From the NCBI GenBank assembly GCA_963822255.1, contig CAWGGV010000004.1, forward strand, positions 1-64,000: DNA of 64,000 bases. The letters are read 5' to 3'. The notes under the pieces are model-generated. The model was not told the origin of the DNA. It was given only the letters and a program-made list of their open reading frames with translations, and did not search any database. The position numbers were made by a program, and so were the translations under genes. Positions 26,033 through 34,048 of the stretch are shown here, piece after piece (position 1 is the first letter of the stretch; each line of letters starts with the position of its first letter). This DNA comes from UBA7803 sp963822255 (GTDB lineage: Bacteria > Pseudomonadota > Gammaproteobacteria > Pseudomonadales > Azotimanducaceae).

Positions 26033-26619
26033 CCCGAATCAGCAAGATTCCTCAGCAACAGTGGGATCCACGCATCCGCGAGGCGGTGAAGCCGGAGCAG
26101 CTCACCGACTTGGAGCAGGGGCTCACCCGCATCTTTGCTCATTGCCCGGAGCTCTCCCTCGGCCTGATGGGATTCGCTGGAGCGCTGAAGACCAACCGCA
26201 CGCTGCCGGAGCGGCTCGTGGAGCTGGTGCGCCTGCGGGTGGCGTTCTTCAATCAGTGCCGCAGCTGCATGGCGATCCGCTACCGCGATGCGGTGTCGGA
26301 CGGGTTGACCGAGGATCTGGTCTGCTCGCTGGAACGGCCCGAGCAGGCCGATGACCTTACCCCGGCGGAGAAGGTCGCAGTGCGCTACGGGGAGCTGATG
26401 GCCACCGACCACCTGGCTGCCGACGACGCCGTGTACGACGAGCTGCGTCGGCACTTCAGCGAGCCGGAGATCGTCGAGCTCGGCATGATCTGCGCTTTCT
26501 TCGTCGGCTTCGGCCGTCTGGCGGCCACCTATCACATGGTCGAGGAGTTACCGCCGGCGTTCCAGGCGGAGGCGGGCCGGATCAGCCCGTGGAACAACGA
26601 CGCGACGGTGGTGCGGTGA
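26029..26619 (+). CDS. Carboxymuconolactone decarboxylase/AhpD-like protein
   Basis: 196 residues with the CMD/AhpD signature ERLVELVRLRVAFFNQCRSC (CxxC redox pair) and a C-terminal half with MICAFFVGFGRLAATYHMVE. Family knowledge: such CxxC proteins are peroxidases or disulfide reductants, or gamma-carboxymucono-lactone decarboxylases. ATGA overlap with the P450 and GTGA overlap with the next gene show translational coupling. Possible role: protecting the P450 system from peroxide. Confidence 0.82.
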   Translation: MTRISKIPQQQWDPRIREAVKPEQLTDLEQGLTRIFAHCPELSLGLMGFAGALKTNRTLPERLVELVRLRVAFFNQCRSCMAIRYRDAVSDGLTEDLVCSLERPEQADDLTPAEKVAVRYGELMATDHLAADDAVYDELRRHFSEPEIVELGMICAFFVGFGRLAATYHMVEELPPAFQAEAGRISPWNNDATVVR

Positions 26620-27029
26620 CGGCGGTGCTCGAGCCGGCGCACGACGAGTTCCTGTGGGCCCACCGCTGGGCCGTGCTCACGACGTTGCGGAGCTCGGGGC
26701 GGCCGGTGAGCTCGATGGTGGCCTACGCGCGGGACGCGGACGACTTCGTGGTCAGCACGCCTGGCGGCACGTTCAAACGCCGCAGCATCGAGCGCGACGC
26801 GCGGGTTAACCTGTGCGTGATCAGCAACGCTGAGCCGTTCAACTTCGTCGCTATTGAGGGTACCGCGGCCGTGGAGCGCAGTGACCTGGTGCGCCGCACC
26901 AGGCTGGTGTTCGCCAACCTGGTGGGCTCAGGCTATCAGGAGCCGCCGAGCCTCGAGCGCTGGCTCGAGGATCAGCAGCGGGTGATCTTGCGGATCCGGC
27001 CGCAGCGGGTGTACGGCGTGATCCGCTGA
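26616..27029 (+). CDS. PPOX-class FMN/F420-type flavoprotein
   Basis: 137 residues from GTG 26616, whose GTGA overlaps the CMD stop. HDEFLWAHRWAVLTTLRSSG, RPVSSMVAYARDADDFVVST, GGTFKRRSIERDARVNLCVI and RIRPQRVYGVIR match the pyridoxamine-5'-phosphate-oxidase-like split beta-barrel proteins often called F420- or FMN-dependent reductases. The cofactor cannot be assigned from sequence; the window organism need not make F420. Last gene of the P450-CMD-PPOX operon. Confidence 0.78.
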   Translation: MTAVLEPAHDEFLWAHRWAVLTTLRSSGRPVSSMVAYARDADDFVVSTPGGTFKRRSIERDARVNLCVISNAEPFNFVAIEGTAAVERSDLVRRTRLVFANLVGSGYQEPPSLERWLEDQQRVILRIRPQRVYGVIR

Positions 27030-27090
27030 GCCGCGGCTTCTCCATCGGTGGCCGCCTGGCCCGCCACCTCGACTGTCGGCCTTGCCGGCA

Positions 27091-28620
27091 TCACCGCTGG
27101 CCTTCCCAATACGGCGCGCGCAGCTTGCGCTTGTTGATCTTGCCCATGGTGGTGCGGCCGAGATCGGCCACCCACTCGAGGCTGCGCGGGCACTTGTAGT
27201 GTGATAAGCGCTCGCGGCACCAGGCGATGATCTCTTCCGGCGGCGGGCGATTGGCGGAGTCCCGGGGAATGGCTAGAGCCTTCAGCTCCTCGCCCATCTC
27301 CGGGTGCGGCACGCCGATACAGGCGATGTCCAGGATCGCCGGGTGCTCGATGAGCACCTGCTCGGCCTCGGCGGGATAGATGTTGACCCCGCCGGACACC
27401 ACCATGTCGCTGAAGCGGTCCGTGATGTACACATAGCCGTCCTGGTCCATGTAGGCGATTTCGCCCAGCGTGAAGATACCGGGGGCGATGTGGGCCGCCG
27501 CCGACTTCTCGGGGTCGTTGTGGTAGATCACGCCGCGGCCTGTGGCGTCCTTGAAGTACAACCGGCCTTCCTCGCCCGCCGGCAGGGGGTTGCCGTCGTC
27601 GTCCAGGATCAGCGCTTCGAACGGGGGAATGGCTTTGCCGACGGAGCCGGGATGCGCGAGCCACTCCTCGGAGGTGATCATGCAGGTCGTACCGACTTCG
27701 CTGGCACCGTAGGCGTCGACGAATACCGGCCCCCACCATTCGATCATGGCCTTCTTCACCTCCACCGGGCACTTGGCGCCGGTGTGGCTGATGGACGTGA
27801 GGGAGCCGACGTCGTACCTGGTCTTCACCTCGTCGGGCAACGTCAGCAGGCGCACGAAGTGGGTCGGCACCATGACGCTGCTGCCGATACGGTATTGCTG
27901 AATCGCTCGCAACGTCTTCTCGGCATCGAAGCGGCCGAGGATGACCGATGGGACGCCGGCGGCGAGCAGACGAGCGCCGGACAGCGGGCCCGTGTGGTAC
28001 ATGGGCCCCACCACCAGATGCCTGCCGGAAGCCGCCCGCGGACTCTGGGCCAGATTCGCCAGGTGCTCGGTGATGCTGTTCCCACCGGCGAACATGGTTG
28101 GCGGCAGCTCAGTGCCTTTCGGTCGGCCCGTGGTTCCGGAGGTGTACAGCAGGTTGGGCCGGGGCCGTACGTCGCCCGGTGGATGGGCACCGCTCTGACG
28201 GTCGAGCCACTCACTCCAGGGCACCACGCCGTCTGCCTCGGCCCAGCCGATCACCGTATGGAGGCTGCTGACCTGGGCCGCCGCGTCGACACCCCGCTCG
28301 GCGGTCTCCGGGCCCACGAACAGCACGCGGGTGCCCGAATCCTCGAGTATGTACGCCACCTCGTCTGCAGTGAGGTGGAAGTTCACCGGCACCACGGAAG
28401 CGCCACCGATCAGACCGCCCAGGTTGGCGAGCGCCGTCTCTACGGCATTTTCGGCGAATACGGCGACCCGGTGCTCCGGGCCGAGATCCATGGCCAGCAG
28501 GCCATTGGCCACGCGATTCAGCACGTCGCTCACCTGTGCCCAGGTGAGGGCCTTGGTTTCGTCGCGGAGGGCGATCTCCTCCGGCCGCTCGGCGGCGAGT
28601 TTCTCAGCGAATTCGGGCAC
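27091..28620 (-). CDS. AMP-dependent acyl-CoA synthetase/ligase
   Basis: 509 residues from GTG 28620 (AGGAG seven bases upstream). Adenylate-forming motifs in order: LLYTSGTTGRPKGTELPPT (P-loop), HTGAKCPVEVKKAMIEWW, VDAYGASEVGTTC, YITDRFSDMVVSGGVNIYP and the catalytic Lys in TTMGKINKRKLRAP. It activates a carboxylic acid as an acyl-AMP then CoA thioester, which would feed the thiolase-like, MaoC-like and KorAB steps in this island. Substrate unknown. It is followed, in the same direction, by nothing and preceded by an SDR (28710-29546). Confidence 0.9.
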   Translation of the reverse strand: MPEFAEKLAAERPEEIALRDETKALTWAQVSDVLNRVANGLLAMDLGPEHRVAVFAENAVETALANLGGLIGGASVVPVNFHLTADEVAYILEDSGTRVLFVGPETAERGVDAAAQVSSLHTVIGWAEADGVVPWSEWLDRQSGAHPPGDVRPRPNLLYTSGTTGRPKGTELPPTMFAGGNSITEHLANLAQSPRAASGRHLVVGPMYHTGPLSGARLLAAGVPSVILGRFDAEKTLRAIQQYRIGSSVMVPTHFVRLLTLPDEVKTRYDVGSLTSISHTGAKCPVEVKKAMIEWWGPVFVDAYGASEVGTTCMITSEEWLAHPGSVGKAIPPFEALILDDDGNPLPAGEEGRLYFKDATGRGVIYHNDPEKSAAAHIAPGIFTLGEIAYMDQDGYVYITDRFSDMVVSGGVNIYPAEAEQVLIEHPAILDIACIGVPHPEMGEELKALAIPRDSANRPPPEEIIAWCRERLSHYKCPRSLEWVADLGRTTMGKINKRKLRAPYWEGQR

Positions 28621-28709
28621 GTGGCACTCCTGTGCAGACAGACATCGGGACCCGCCAGCCGGCCCGGCCGCCCCTGGCCAGGCACAGCGGGGTGCTTTTG
28701 GGCACCAAG

Positions 28710-29546
28710 CTAAAGGCCTTTCCGCCCCGCCTCCCGGAGCATCGGCTGATACTCGGAGAACGCGGGCGGCGCGGCCGTGGCGCCGGTGGTAACACCGGCG
28801 TCCGTGGTGAGGACATGGCCGTTGGTGTACCCGGCCTCGTCGCTGGCCAGCCACAAGGCGGCGTTGGCCACGTCCTCGGCGGTGCCGGCGCGATCGACCA
28901 GCGGCGACGTGGCCGCCAGCGAGCGTTTGGCACCTTCGATGTCGTTCGGGTCTCCGCTGATCACGTTGGCTACCATGGCAGTGGCCATGCCCGCCGGGGC
29001 GATGGCATTGACGCGAATCCCGTGGTGGCACAGCTCGGCCGCAACATTCTTCGTCATTCCCACCACGGCGTGCTTGCACGCCGCGTAGGCATGGGGACCG
29101 AGTCCACCCATGATGCCGGCCGTGCTTGCCATGCTGACGATCGCTCCCTGTCGCCGTGGCTTCATGACCCGCGCCGCGTGCTTCATGCCGTAGAACACGC
29201 CATGGAGCAGGACGTCCACGGTGGCTTTCCACTCCTCGGCGGGAGTGGTGTCGATGGGCCCGACGGCGCCGACGATGCCGGCGTTGTTGAACATGATGTC
29301 CAGCTGCCCGAACCGGCTCACCGCCAGATCCACGAGGCCGGCGACGTTTTCCTCCCGGGTCACGTCGCAGAGGGCGAACGTTGCGCCATCCCCGAGTTCC
29401 TCAGCCAGGACCGAGGCCGGACCCTCCTGAATGTCGCCGAGCACGACCCGACATCCTTCCGCCGCGAAACGGCGTGCGGTCGCGGCACCGAAGCCGCTCG
29501 CTGCGCCGGTGATGACGGCGACCTTGCCTTGCAAACGCTTGCTCAT
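28710..29546 (-). CDS. Short-chain dehydrogenase/reductase (SDR)
   Basis: 278 residues. TGAASGFGAATARR nucleotide motif, Asp at end of strand 2 (VLGDIQEG, NAD-type), NNAGI, Ser in SMASTAGI and YAACK. Ribosome site GGGGGTGA. The C-terminal extension GVTTGATAAPPAFSEYQPM is longer than usual. An operator-like repeat (29589-29613) lies 43 bases upstream, then the IS1380 element begins at about 29642, so its own upstream promoter region may have been cut short. Runs with the acyl-CoA ligase. Confidence 0.88.
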   Translation of the reverse strand: MSKRLQGKVAVITGAASGFGAATARRFAAEGCRVVLGDIQEGPASVLAEELGDGATFALCDVTREENVAGLVDLAVSRFGQLDIMFNNAGIVGAVGPIDTTPAEEWKATVDVLLHGVFYGMKHAARVMKPRRQGAIVSMASTAGIMGGLGPHAYAACKHAVVGMTKNVAAELCHHGIRVNAIAPAGMATAMVANVISGDPNDIEGAKRSLAATSPLVDRAGTAEDVANAALWLASDEAGYTNGHVLTTDAGVTTGATAAPPAFSEYQPMLREAGRKGL

Positions 29547-29588
29547 GATTCACCCCCGCTTGACCCCCGCGATTGAATCCTATGATGC

Positions 29589-29613
29589 AAAACCAGTCAA
29601 ACCTGCTGGTTTT
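29589..29613. promoter_or_regulatory. Operator-like repeat upstream of SDR (28710)
   Basis: AAAACCAG ... CTGGTTTT is an 8-bp inverted repeat around TCAAACCTG. Read on the minus strand it contains CAGGTTTGACTG, which resembles the shared motif (11 of 16). It lies 43-67 bases from the SDR start. Confidence 0.4.
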
Positions 29614-29641
29614 GCCGAGATGCCGGCGGGGACGGTGCGTT

Positions 29642-29659
29642 AGCCCGGAAATCTCACCC
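29642..29659. repeat. Left terminal inverted repeat of IS1380-family element
   Basis: AGCCCGGAAATCTCACCC, matched at the other end by AGCCCGAATCACCC (reverse complement). About 83 bases precede the transposase start. Confidence 0.6.
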
Positions 29660-29738
29660 TTATGATGGAAATAGGCCTCTCTTTTGTGCATAAAGTAAGA
29701 GCCGCCAAGCACTTACCAACGCGCAGAAGAAGAGGCCT

Positions 29739-31163
29739 ATGACGACAGAGTGTATTCCGAGCCAGCTGGAATTTCACGGTCTGGGAAGGCGGGATGTGAC
29801 GGGCCGTTTCGACGGCGGGCGGATGACCTCGGACGGCGGGGGGCTGCTGCTACGGGAGGTGGACCACCGGCTCGGAGTGCTGCCACGACTCGCCGCGTGC
29901 TTCACCGACTACCGTAATCAGAACAGCGTCGAGCACAGCGTTCACGCGCTGGTGGCGCAACGGGTGTATGGCTTGGCGCTCGGCTATGAGGATCTCAACG
30001 ATCACGACGCGTTGCGCTCGGACAGCGTACTGGCGCTGCTGGTGGGCAAGCACGATCTCACGGGAGAACGTCGGGAACGAGAGCGCGACCGAGGCCATCC
30101 GCTGGCCGGCTCGAGCACGTTGAATCGCCTGGAGCTGACGACGCCGGAGGCGGCGGCGAGTGATCGCTACAAGAAGATCGCGGCGGACCCGGCGGCGCTC
30201 GATCGGCTGCTGGTGGACGTGTTCCTCGAGTCCTACGAGAAACCGCCGCGGGAGATCTGGTTGGATCTGGATGCGACCGACGACCCCCTGCACGGTCACC
30301 AGGAGGGCCGCTTCTTCCACGGTTACTATCGCTGCTACTGCTATCTGCCGCTGTACATCTTCTGCGGCGAGCATCTGTTGTGCGCACGGCTGCGGTCATC
30401 GAACCGGGATGGTGCGGCCGGCAGTGTCGAAGAGCTCGAGCGCATCGTCGAGCAGATCCGCGCGCGTTGGCCGAAGACGCAGATCGTGATCCGCGGCGAC
30501 TCCGGATTCTGCCGCGACACGATCATGAGCTGGTGCGAGAGCAACCGCGTCGGTTACGTGCTGGGTCTTGCCCGCAACAAACGGCTGCATCGAGCGCTGG
30601 GCGCTCAGATGGCCGAGGCGCGCGCCGAGCACCAGCGCACGGGTAAGCCGGCCCGGCGGTTCCGGGACTTCCGCTACCGCACTCGTAAGTCCTGGTCGTG
30701 CGAGCGCCGCGTCATCGGCAAAGCAGAGTATCTTCCGGGCAAAGCCAACCCGCGGTTCGTGGTGACGAACCTGCCGGTCAGCCGAGCCGGCGCCAAGCGG
30801 CTCTACGAGAAGCTCTACTGCGTCCGCGGCGAGATGGAGAATCGGATCAAGGAGCAGCAGCTCGGGCTGTTCGCCGACCGCACCAGCACCGAGACGATGC
30901 GGGCCAATCAGCTCCGGCTTTACTTCTCCTCATTCGCCTACGTGCTGATGCACGGCCTGCGCCGGCTGGGGCTCTCAGGCACTCAGCACGCCAAGGCCCA
31001 GTGCACCACCATCCGGCTGAAGCTGTTGAAGATCGGCGCCCGGATCCGGATCACCGTGCGCAAGGTGTGGCTGTCGTTCTCCGAGGCCTATCCCTACGCG
31101 AGTGACTTCGCGCAGATCCTGGCCAACGTCCGCCGCTACCCGGCTTGGGCTCCACCGGGATAG
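29739..31163 (+). CDS. IS1380-family transposase
   Basis: 474 residues. Typical starts and motifs of the IS1380 DDE transposases: GGLLLREVDHRLG, YRNQNSVEHSVHALVAQRVY, the first catalytic Asp in IWLDLDATDDPLHG, the second in IRGDSGFCRDTIMSW and the Glu region EMENRIKEQQLGLFADRTS with YVLMHGLRRLGL. The frame is intact, so the element may still be mobile. Nothing else is encoded between 31164 and the right end. Confidence 0.93.
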   Translation: MTTECIPSQLEFHGLGRRDVTGRFDGGRMTSDGGGLLLREVDHRLGVLPRLAACFTDYRNQNSVEHSVHALVAQRVYGLALGYEDLNDHDALRSDSVLALLVGKHDLTGERRERERDRGHPLAGSSTLNRLELTTPEAAASDRYKKIAADPAALDRLLVDVFLESYEKPPREIWLDLDATDDPLHGHQEGRFFHGYYRCYCYLPLYIFCGEHLLCARLRSSNRDGAAGSVEELERIVEQIRARWPKTQIVIRGDSGFCRDTIMSWCESNRVGYVLGLARNKRLHRALGAQMAEARAEHQRTGKPARRFRDFRYRTRKSWSCERRVIGKAEYLPGKANPRFVVTNLPVSRAGAKRLYEKLYCVRGEMENRIKEQQLGLFADRTSTETMRANQLRLYFSSFAYVLMHGLRRLGLSGTQHAKAQCTTIRLKLLKIGARIRITVRKVWLSFSEAYPYASDFAQILANVRRYPAWAPPG

Positions 31164-31348
31164 TTGCATCGACCGACCGTCTCGTGAGCTCCAGCGAAGG
31201 CTGAACGAGATCACTCGCCTTCGCGTCGCCAAAATCCGGTCACACGGCCTGTTGAAGCCGTCGGCGGCCCAGGCGCAGCCATCCCGGTGCCGCAATCCAG
31301 CTCCAACCGGCCGCGCTGGCCCCTTCGGCGTCGAAAAATCACCCGTTA

Positions 31349-31362
31349 GGGTGATTCGGGCT
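31349..31362. repeat. Right terminal inverted repeat of IS1380-family element
   Basis: GGGTGATTCGGGCT; reverse complement AGCCCGAATCACCC. A second, internal copy of TCACCC lies just before it (31339-31344). Confidence 0.6.
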
Positions 31363-31787
31363 CACTTCTGGTCCGATTGCACCCGGGTGCCACGGGGCAC
31401 GAGCTGATGGCGGCTGATCTTCCAGACCCCGGCGATGCGCTTCATGTCGGTTTCGTAGGTAGCCCACAACGTCAGCGTGGTTTCCGGCGCGTCCTTCATG
31501 TAATGCAGCGCCTGAACGTCGGTGCGGCAGTGGGCGGTGTCGCCGTCGATGGTGGCGAGCTGCGGGCCCAGCATATGCTGCGTCGGGCCGAACCGCTCCA
31601 GGGCCTGCTTGACGTACTCGGTCCAGGCATCGGCGCCGTGGTAGGGCTGATCGCCGAACCCCAGCACCTCGACGTCCTCGGCGAAGCACGAGCGATAGAG
31701 ATCGAGGTCGCGCTCGTCCACGCCGGCAGCATACTTCAGCATCACGTCCATCAGTGCCATGCGATCGGCGACGTGCTGTTGGTCCAT
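31362..31787 (-). CDS. SnoaL-like NTF2-fold protein, 3' end at IS junction
   Basis: About 141 residues from ATG 31787 (GGAGGGAG upstream). RMALMDVMLKYAAGVDERDL, FAEDVEVLGFGDQPYHGADA, GDTAHCRTDVQALHYMKD and RIAGVWKISRHQLVPRG define an SnoaL-like domain with an aromatic-ring-degradation flavour. The stop TGA lies at 31362-31364, overlapping the last base of the right IS terminus. The IS insertion therefore sits exactly at or beyond the 3' end; a few C-terminal residues (TRVQSDQK) could be partly new. It is upstream of a LuxR-type gene in the same direction. Confidence 0.78.
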   Translation of the reverse strand: MDQQHVADRMALMDVMLKYAAGVDERDLDLYRSCFAEDVEVLGFGDQPYHGADAWTEYVKQALERFGPTQHMLGPQLATIDGDTAHCRTDVQALHYMKDAPETTLTLWATYETDMKRIAGVWKISRHQLVPRGTRVQSDQK

Positions 31788-31876
31788 CCTTCGTCTCCCT
31801 CCGGTTGCGCGATGAAAGACCCGCAGCATCTGGTATGCCGCTGCTGCGGGTCAACACTGGGAATCGAGAGTCCGGT

Positions 31877-32659
31877 TCAGTGAGGTCCGTTGGCGTCGAT
31901 GAGGCCGAGCTGGCAGGCCACGGCCACGGCCTGAGCACGATTACGCGCGCTCAGCTTGATCATGGCGTTCTCCACGTGAAAGCGGGCCGTCGTGGGTGAC
32001 CGATGGATCAGCCCGGCGATCTCCGCATCGGTGCGGCCAAGCGCGACCCAGGTGAGACACTCGACTTCCCGTTCGCTGAGCGGTGTGGCGGAGGGCTCAA
32101 CCGGCTCGTCCTGACGGCCGGCATAGACCAGATCCATGAATCGGAAGGCGGCGAGCCGCAATAGATCGCCGTGTGCTTCGAGCAGTTCGCTCAGGTCGAT
32201 GGCATCGTCGCGGGTGGTCCAGGTGACTGAGCCCACATGGCAGCGGGGCAGGTGAATGGGCACGCTGATGCCGCCGGCGATGCCGCGCTCGGGAGTGAGG
32301 TGCCAGGAACGCCCGGGCCGGCCGCCGAGGTCCCCGGCCAGCGCGGTCATGGCGGCGGAGGACCAGGAGAAGGGTCGGGTGGTAACACGGCACACAGCGC
32401 CAACGGGGCTCACCCGGTGCAGGCTCTGCTCGACCCAGTCGCGCTGAAAAGCCGCTTCCCAGCCGAACAGTTCGGAGAGTGCCATGCCGTCCTCGGCGGT
32501 GAGCAGGCGTCGCTGGGAGTAGTCGTCCACCACCGCAGGATGGGTGAGCCCGACTATTCTGCCGAGGCACGACAGCTCCGTCGCCGCGCTCAGCAGATCG
32601 GTAGCCGAGCACAGGCGTCCATACGCCTGGTTCAGCCGGCGCTTACGGGTCGTGGACAC
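31877..32659 (-). CDS. LuxR-family transcriptional regulator
   Basis: 260 residues. The C-terminal 60 residues carry the LuxR helix-turn-helix: PLSEREVECLTWVALGRTDA, EIAGLIHRSPTTARFHVENA and KLSARNRAQAVAVACQLGL. The N-terminal ~190 residues resemble an autoinducer-binding-like domain of the LuxR-solo type (HPAVVDDYSQRRLL, WHLTPERGIAGGISVPIHLP, VGSVTWTTRDD). No LuxI synthase is seen in the window. A decayed paralogue is at 41104. It could sense a pathway compound; binding sites are unknown. No strong ribosome site is evident, but the ATG follows a short purine run. Confidence 0.85.
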   Translation of the reverse strand: MSTTRKRRLNQAYGRLCSATDLLSAATELSCLGRIVGLTHPAVVDDYSQRRLLTAEDGMALSELFGWEAAFQRDWVEQSLHRVSPVGAVCRVTTRPFSWSSAAMTALAGDLGGRPGRSWHLTPERGIAGGISVPIHLPRCHVGSVTWTTRDDAIDLSELLEAHGDLLRLAAFRFMDLVYAGRQDEPVEPSATPLSEREVECLTWVALGRTDAEIAGLIHRSPTTARFHVENAMIKLSARNRAQAVAVACQLGLIDANGPH

Positions 32660-32771
32660 TGTCGAATCCCCGAACTGGCCGACTGAGGAGCCTACGGTCG
32701 CCCTTCGGCGGGGTCAAGCCGTAGAACCGAAACCCGTGACGGCGAAGCGGCACTTGGTAACCTGGCGCCGG

Positions 32772-33296
32772 TCAGCGATGACGCTTACGCATCCGATCGC
32801 GGTGGTAGAGCGGGTCGGTGGGCCTGCGGGCGCCGAGGATCATGGCGCTGCCCTTGAACGAGCCATCGGCGGCCGCCTCGTCGCGAACCCAATCCACCAG
32901 CTCGGAACGGTAGGCGATCTTCCAGACGCCGCCACGGCGCTCGTAGCGGTCCACGTATCGCCCGCTGATGAACAGATCCCGCTCGCTGCCGTCCGCATCC
33001 ATCAGGCGGTGGAACGCCTGGTAGTAGACTTCGCCGAAGGCCTCGTCGGCAATCACCTCGATCTGCACCTGGCCGATCATGTGGTGGTTCGACTTGTGCG
33101 GCGTCAGGGCGTTCTGCGCGAACTCGACGAAGCCGTCGGGGCCGCCTTCGTAGATGCCGTAAGAGCACCAGGCGTCGTCCCAGAAGACAGAGCGGTGGGC
33201 TTCCGGGTCGAGGCGGTCCTGACCCCGCATGTAGGTGCACGACAGCTCGTAGATTTCCTGCTTGTCAGCAAGCAGCCGCAGGCGTTCTTCGCTCAT
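32772..33296 (-). CDS. SnoaL-like NTF2-fold protein
   Basis: 174 residues from ATG 33296 with GGAGAA upstream. RLRLLADKQEIYELSCTYMR, GQDRLDPEAHRSVFWDDAWC, HHMIGQVQIEVIADEAFGEV, FHRLMDADGSERDLFISGRY and YERRGGVWKIAYRSELVDW are the elements of ring-hydroxylating-dioxygenase beta-subunit-like SnoaL proteins. It is near the Rieske alpha at 34049 (across a VOC gene) and could be its small subunit. Gene lies in the same direction as the LuxR gene. Confidence 0.82.
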   Translation of the reverse strand: MSEERLRLLADKQEIYELSCTYMRGQDRLDPEAHRSVFWDDAWCSYGIYEGGPDGFVEFAQNALTPHKSNHHMIGQVQIEVIADEAFGEVYYQAFHRLMDADGSERDLFISGRYVDRYERRGGVWKIAYRSELVDWVRDEAAADGSFKGSAMILGARRPTDPLYHRDRMRKRHR

Positions 33297-33420
33297 GGTG
33301 ATGGTTCTCCGCAGTCCTGGTGCTTCGTTGCGCTTCCCCGCGTCGGTGATGACGGTGGATCCAGGTGAATTGCCGAAGGTGCGTCGCGACGCTGCCGTGA
33401 TCCAGGCGCACCGCGCGCAA

Positions 33421-33939
33421 TCACAGCATCCGCACCGGTTCGGTTCCATCCCAGCCGGCGGCGGAGTCGCGCACCAGCCCATAGAATCGGGTCAGACGTT
33501 CGTCCGGCACGTACAGCTCGATCATGTGACCGAGGCTGCTTCGGGCGTCGAGGAACGCGAAGTCCACGCCACCGGAGGTGGCGGCGCGGGTGGCCAGCGG
33601 CATGCCGGAGCTGGCCCCCTGGGCGATGGCGGCGTCGAGATCGGGAACGAAATAGGCCAGGTGATGAAGGCCTTCCTCTCCCGGGCCGTACATGTCGCGA
33701 AACGGCGAGGGCCCTTCCACCTCCTGCTGCACCAGCTCCATCATCAGATCTCCCCACTGGCCATAGGCGGAGGAATGCACGAAGCGGCACTCGCTGCCCC
33801 GATGCTCACCTCTGGCGAGCTCGATGTGGCGCGCCACGTGAAATGGTCCGGCACCGAACGTCGCGCTCATGCGCTCGGCGGTAGCGACCACATCGGAGAC
33901 GAAGTAAGCAATCTGCACCGGGTGCTGCAGAGCCGGCAT
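33421..33939 (-). CDS. VOC-superfamily protein (glyoxalase/extradiol-type fold)
   Basis: 172 residues. QIAYFVSDVVATAERMSATF, GAGPFHVARHIELA, DMYGPGEEGLHHLAYFVPDL and ARSSLGHMIELYVPDERLTR carry the VOC pattern with the metal-ligand type His and Glu (HHLAYF, MIELYV). Paralogues occur at 50895, 52311 and 63818, all with a GAGPF or GVGPF motif near residue 30. Divergent from the Rieske alpha at 34049 with the operator at 33977 between them. Reaction unknown; aldol/hydrolytic or isomerase chemistry in ring degradation is possible. Confidence 0.85.
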   Translation of the reverse strand: MPALQHPVQIAYFVSDVVATAERMSATFGAGPFHVARHIELARGEHRGSECRFVHSSAYGQWGDLMMELVQQEVEGPSPFRDMYGPGEEGLHHLAYFVPDLDAAIAQGASSGMPLATRAATSGGVDFAFLDARSSLGHMIELYVPDERLTRFYGLVRDSAAGWDGTEPVRML

Positions 33940-33976
33940 GGCGAGCTCTCATGGTGGGCGGGCATGCAGAATAAAA

Positions 33977-33992
33977 CAGTCAAAGTTGACGG
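33977..33992. promoter_or_regulatory. Palindromic operator between VOC and Rieske alpha
   Basis: CAGTCAAAGTTGACGG (arms GTCAA / TTGAC around AG) is the shared motif, one base short of perfect in the outer positions, flanked by AAAA and TAAA. It lies 38 bases from the VOC start and 57 bases from the Rieske start, in a divergent promoter. Confidence 0.6.
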
Positions 33993-34048
33993 TAAAGAAG
34001 CGTGAGCTCCATACTGACAGACTGGATCGTTTGCCAAGGGGAGCACCG

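Larger units (their letters stand above)
29642..31362 (+). mobile_element. IS1380-family insertion sequence
   Basis: About 1.72 kb with one transposase and imperfect terminal repeats: left AGCCCGGAAATCTCACCC (29642-29659) and right, reversed, AGCCCGAATCACCC (31349-31362). The two ends share AGCCCG and TCACCC with a gap of four bases. I see no target-site duplication: flanks are CGTT on the left and CACT on the right. The right terminus abuts the SnoaL stop codon at 31362-31364. Confidence 0.8.

Noticed and set aside
27304..28713. A 469-residue plus-strand reading frame
   Set aside because: Antisense shadow of the acyl-CoA ligase; no recognisable protein family and typical Val/Ala/His bias.
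29642..31362. Composite transposon carrying degradation genes
   Set aside because: Only one IS copy is visible and no second flanking copy or duplication exists in the window.
33938..34048. Start of the Rieske alpha at 33938
   Set aside because: The leader covers the operator and VOC promoter and lacks family match; GTG 34049 has AAGGGGA at good spacing.
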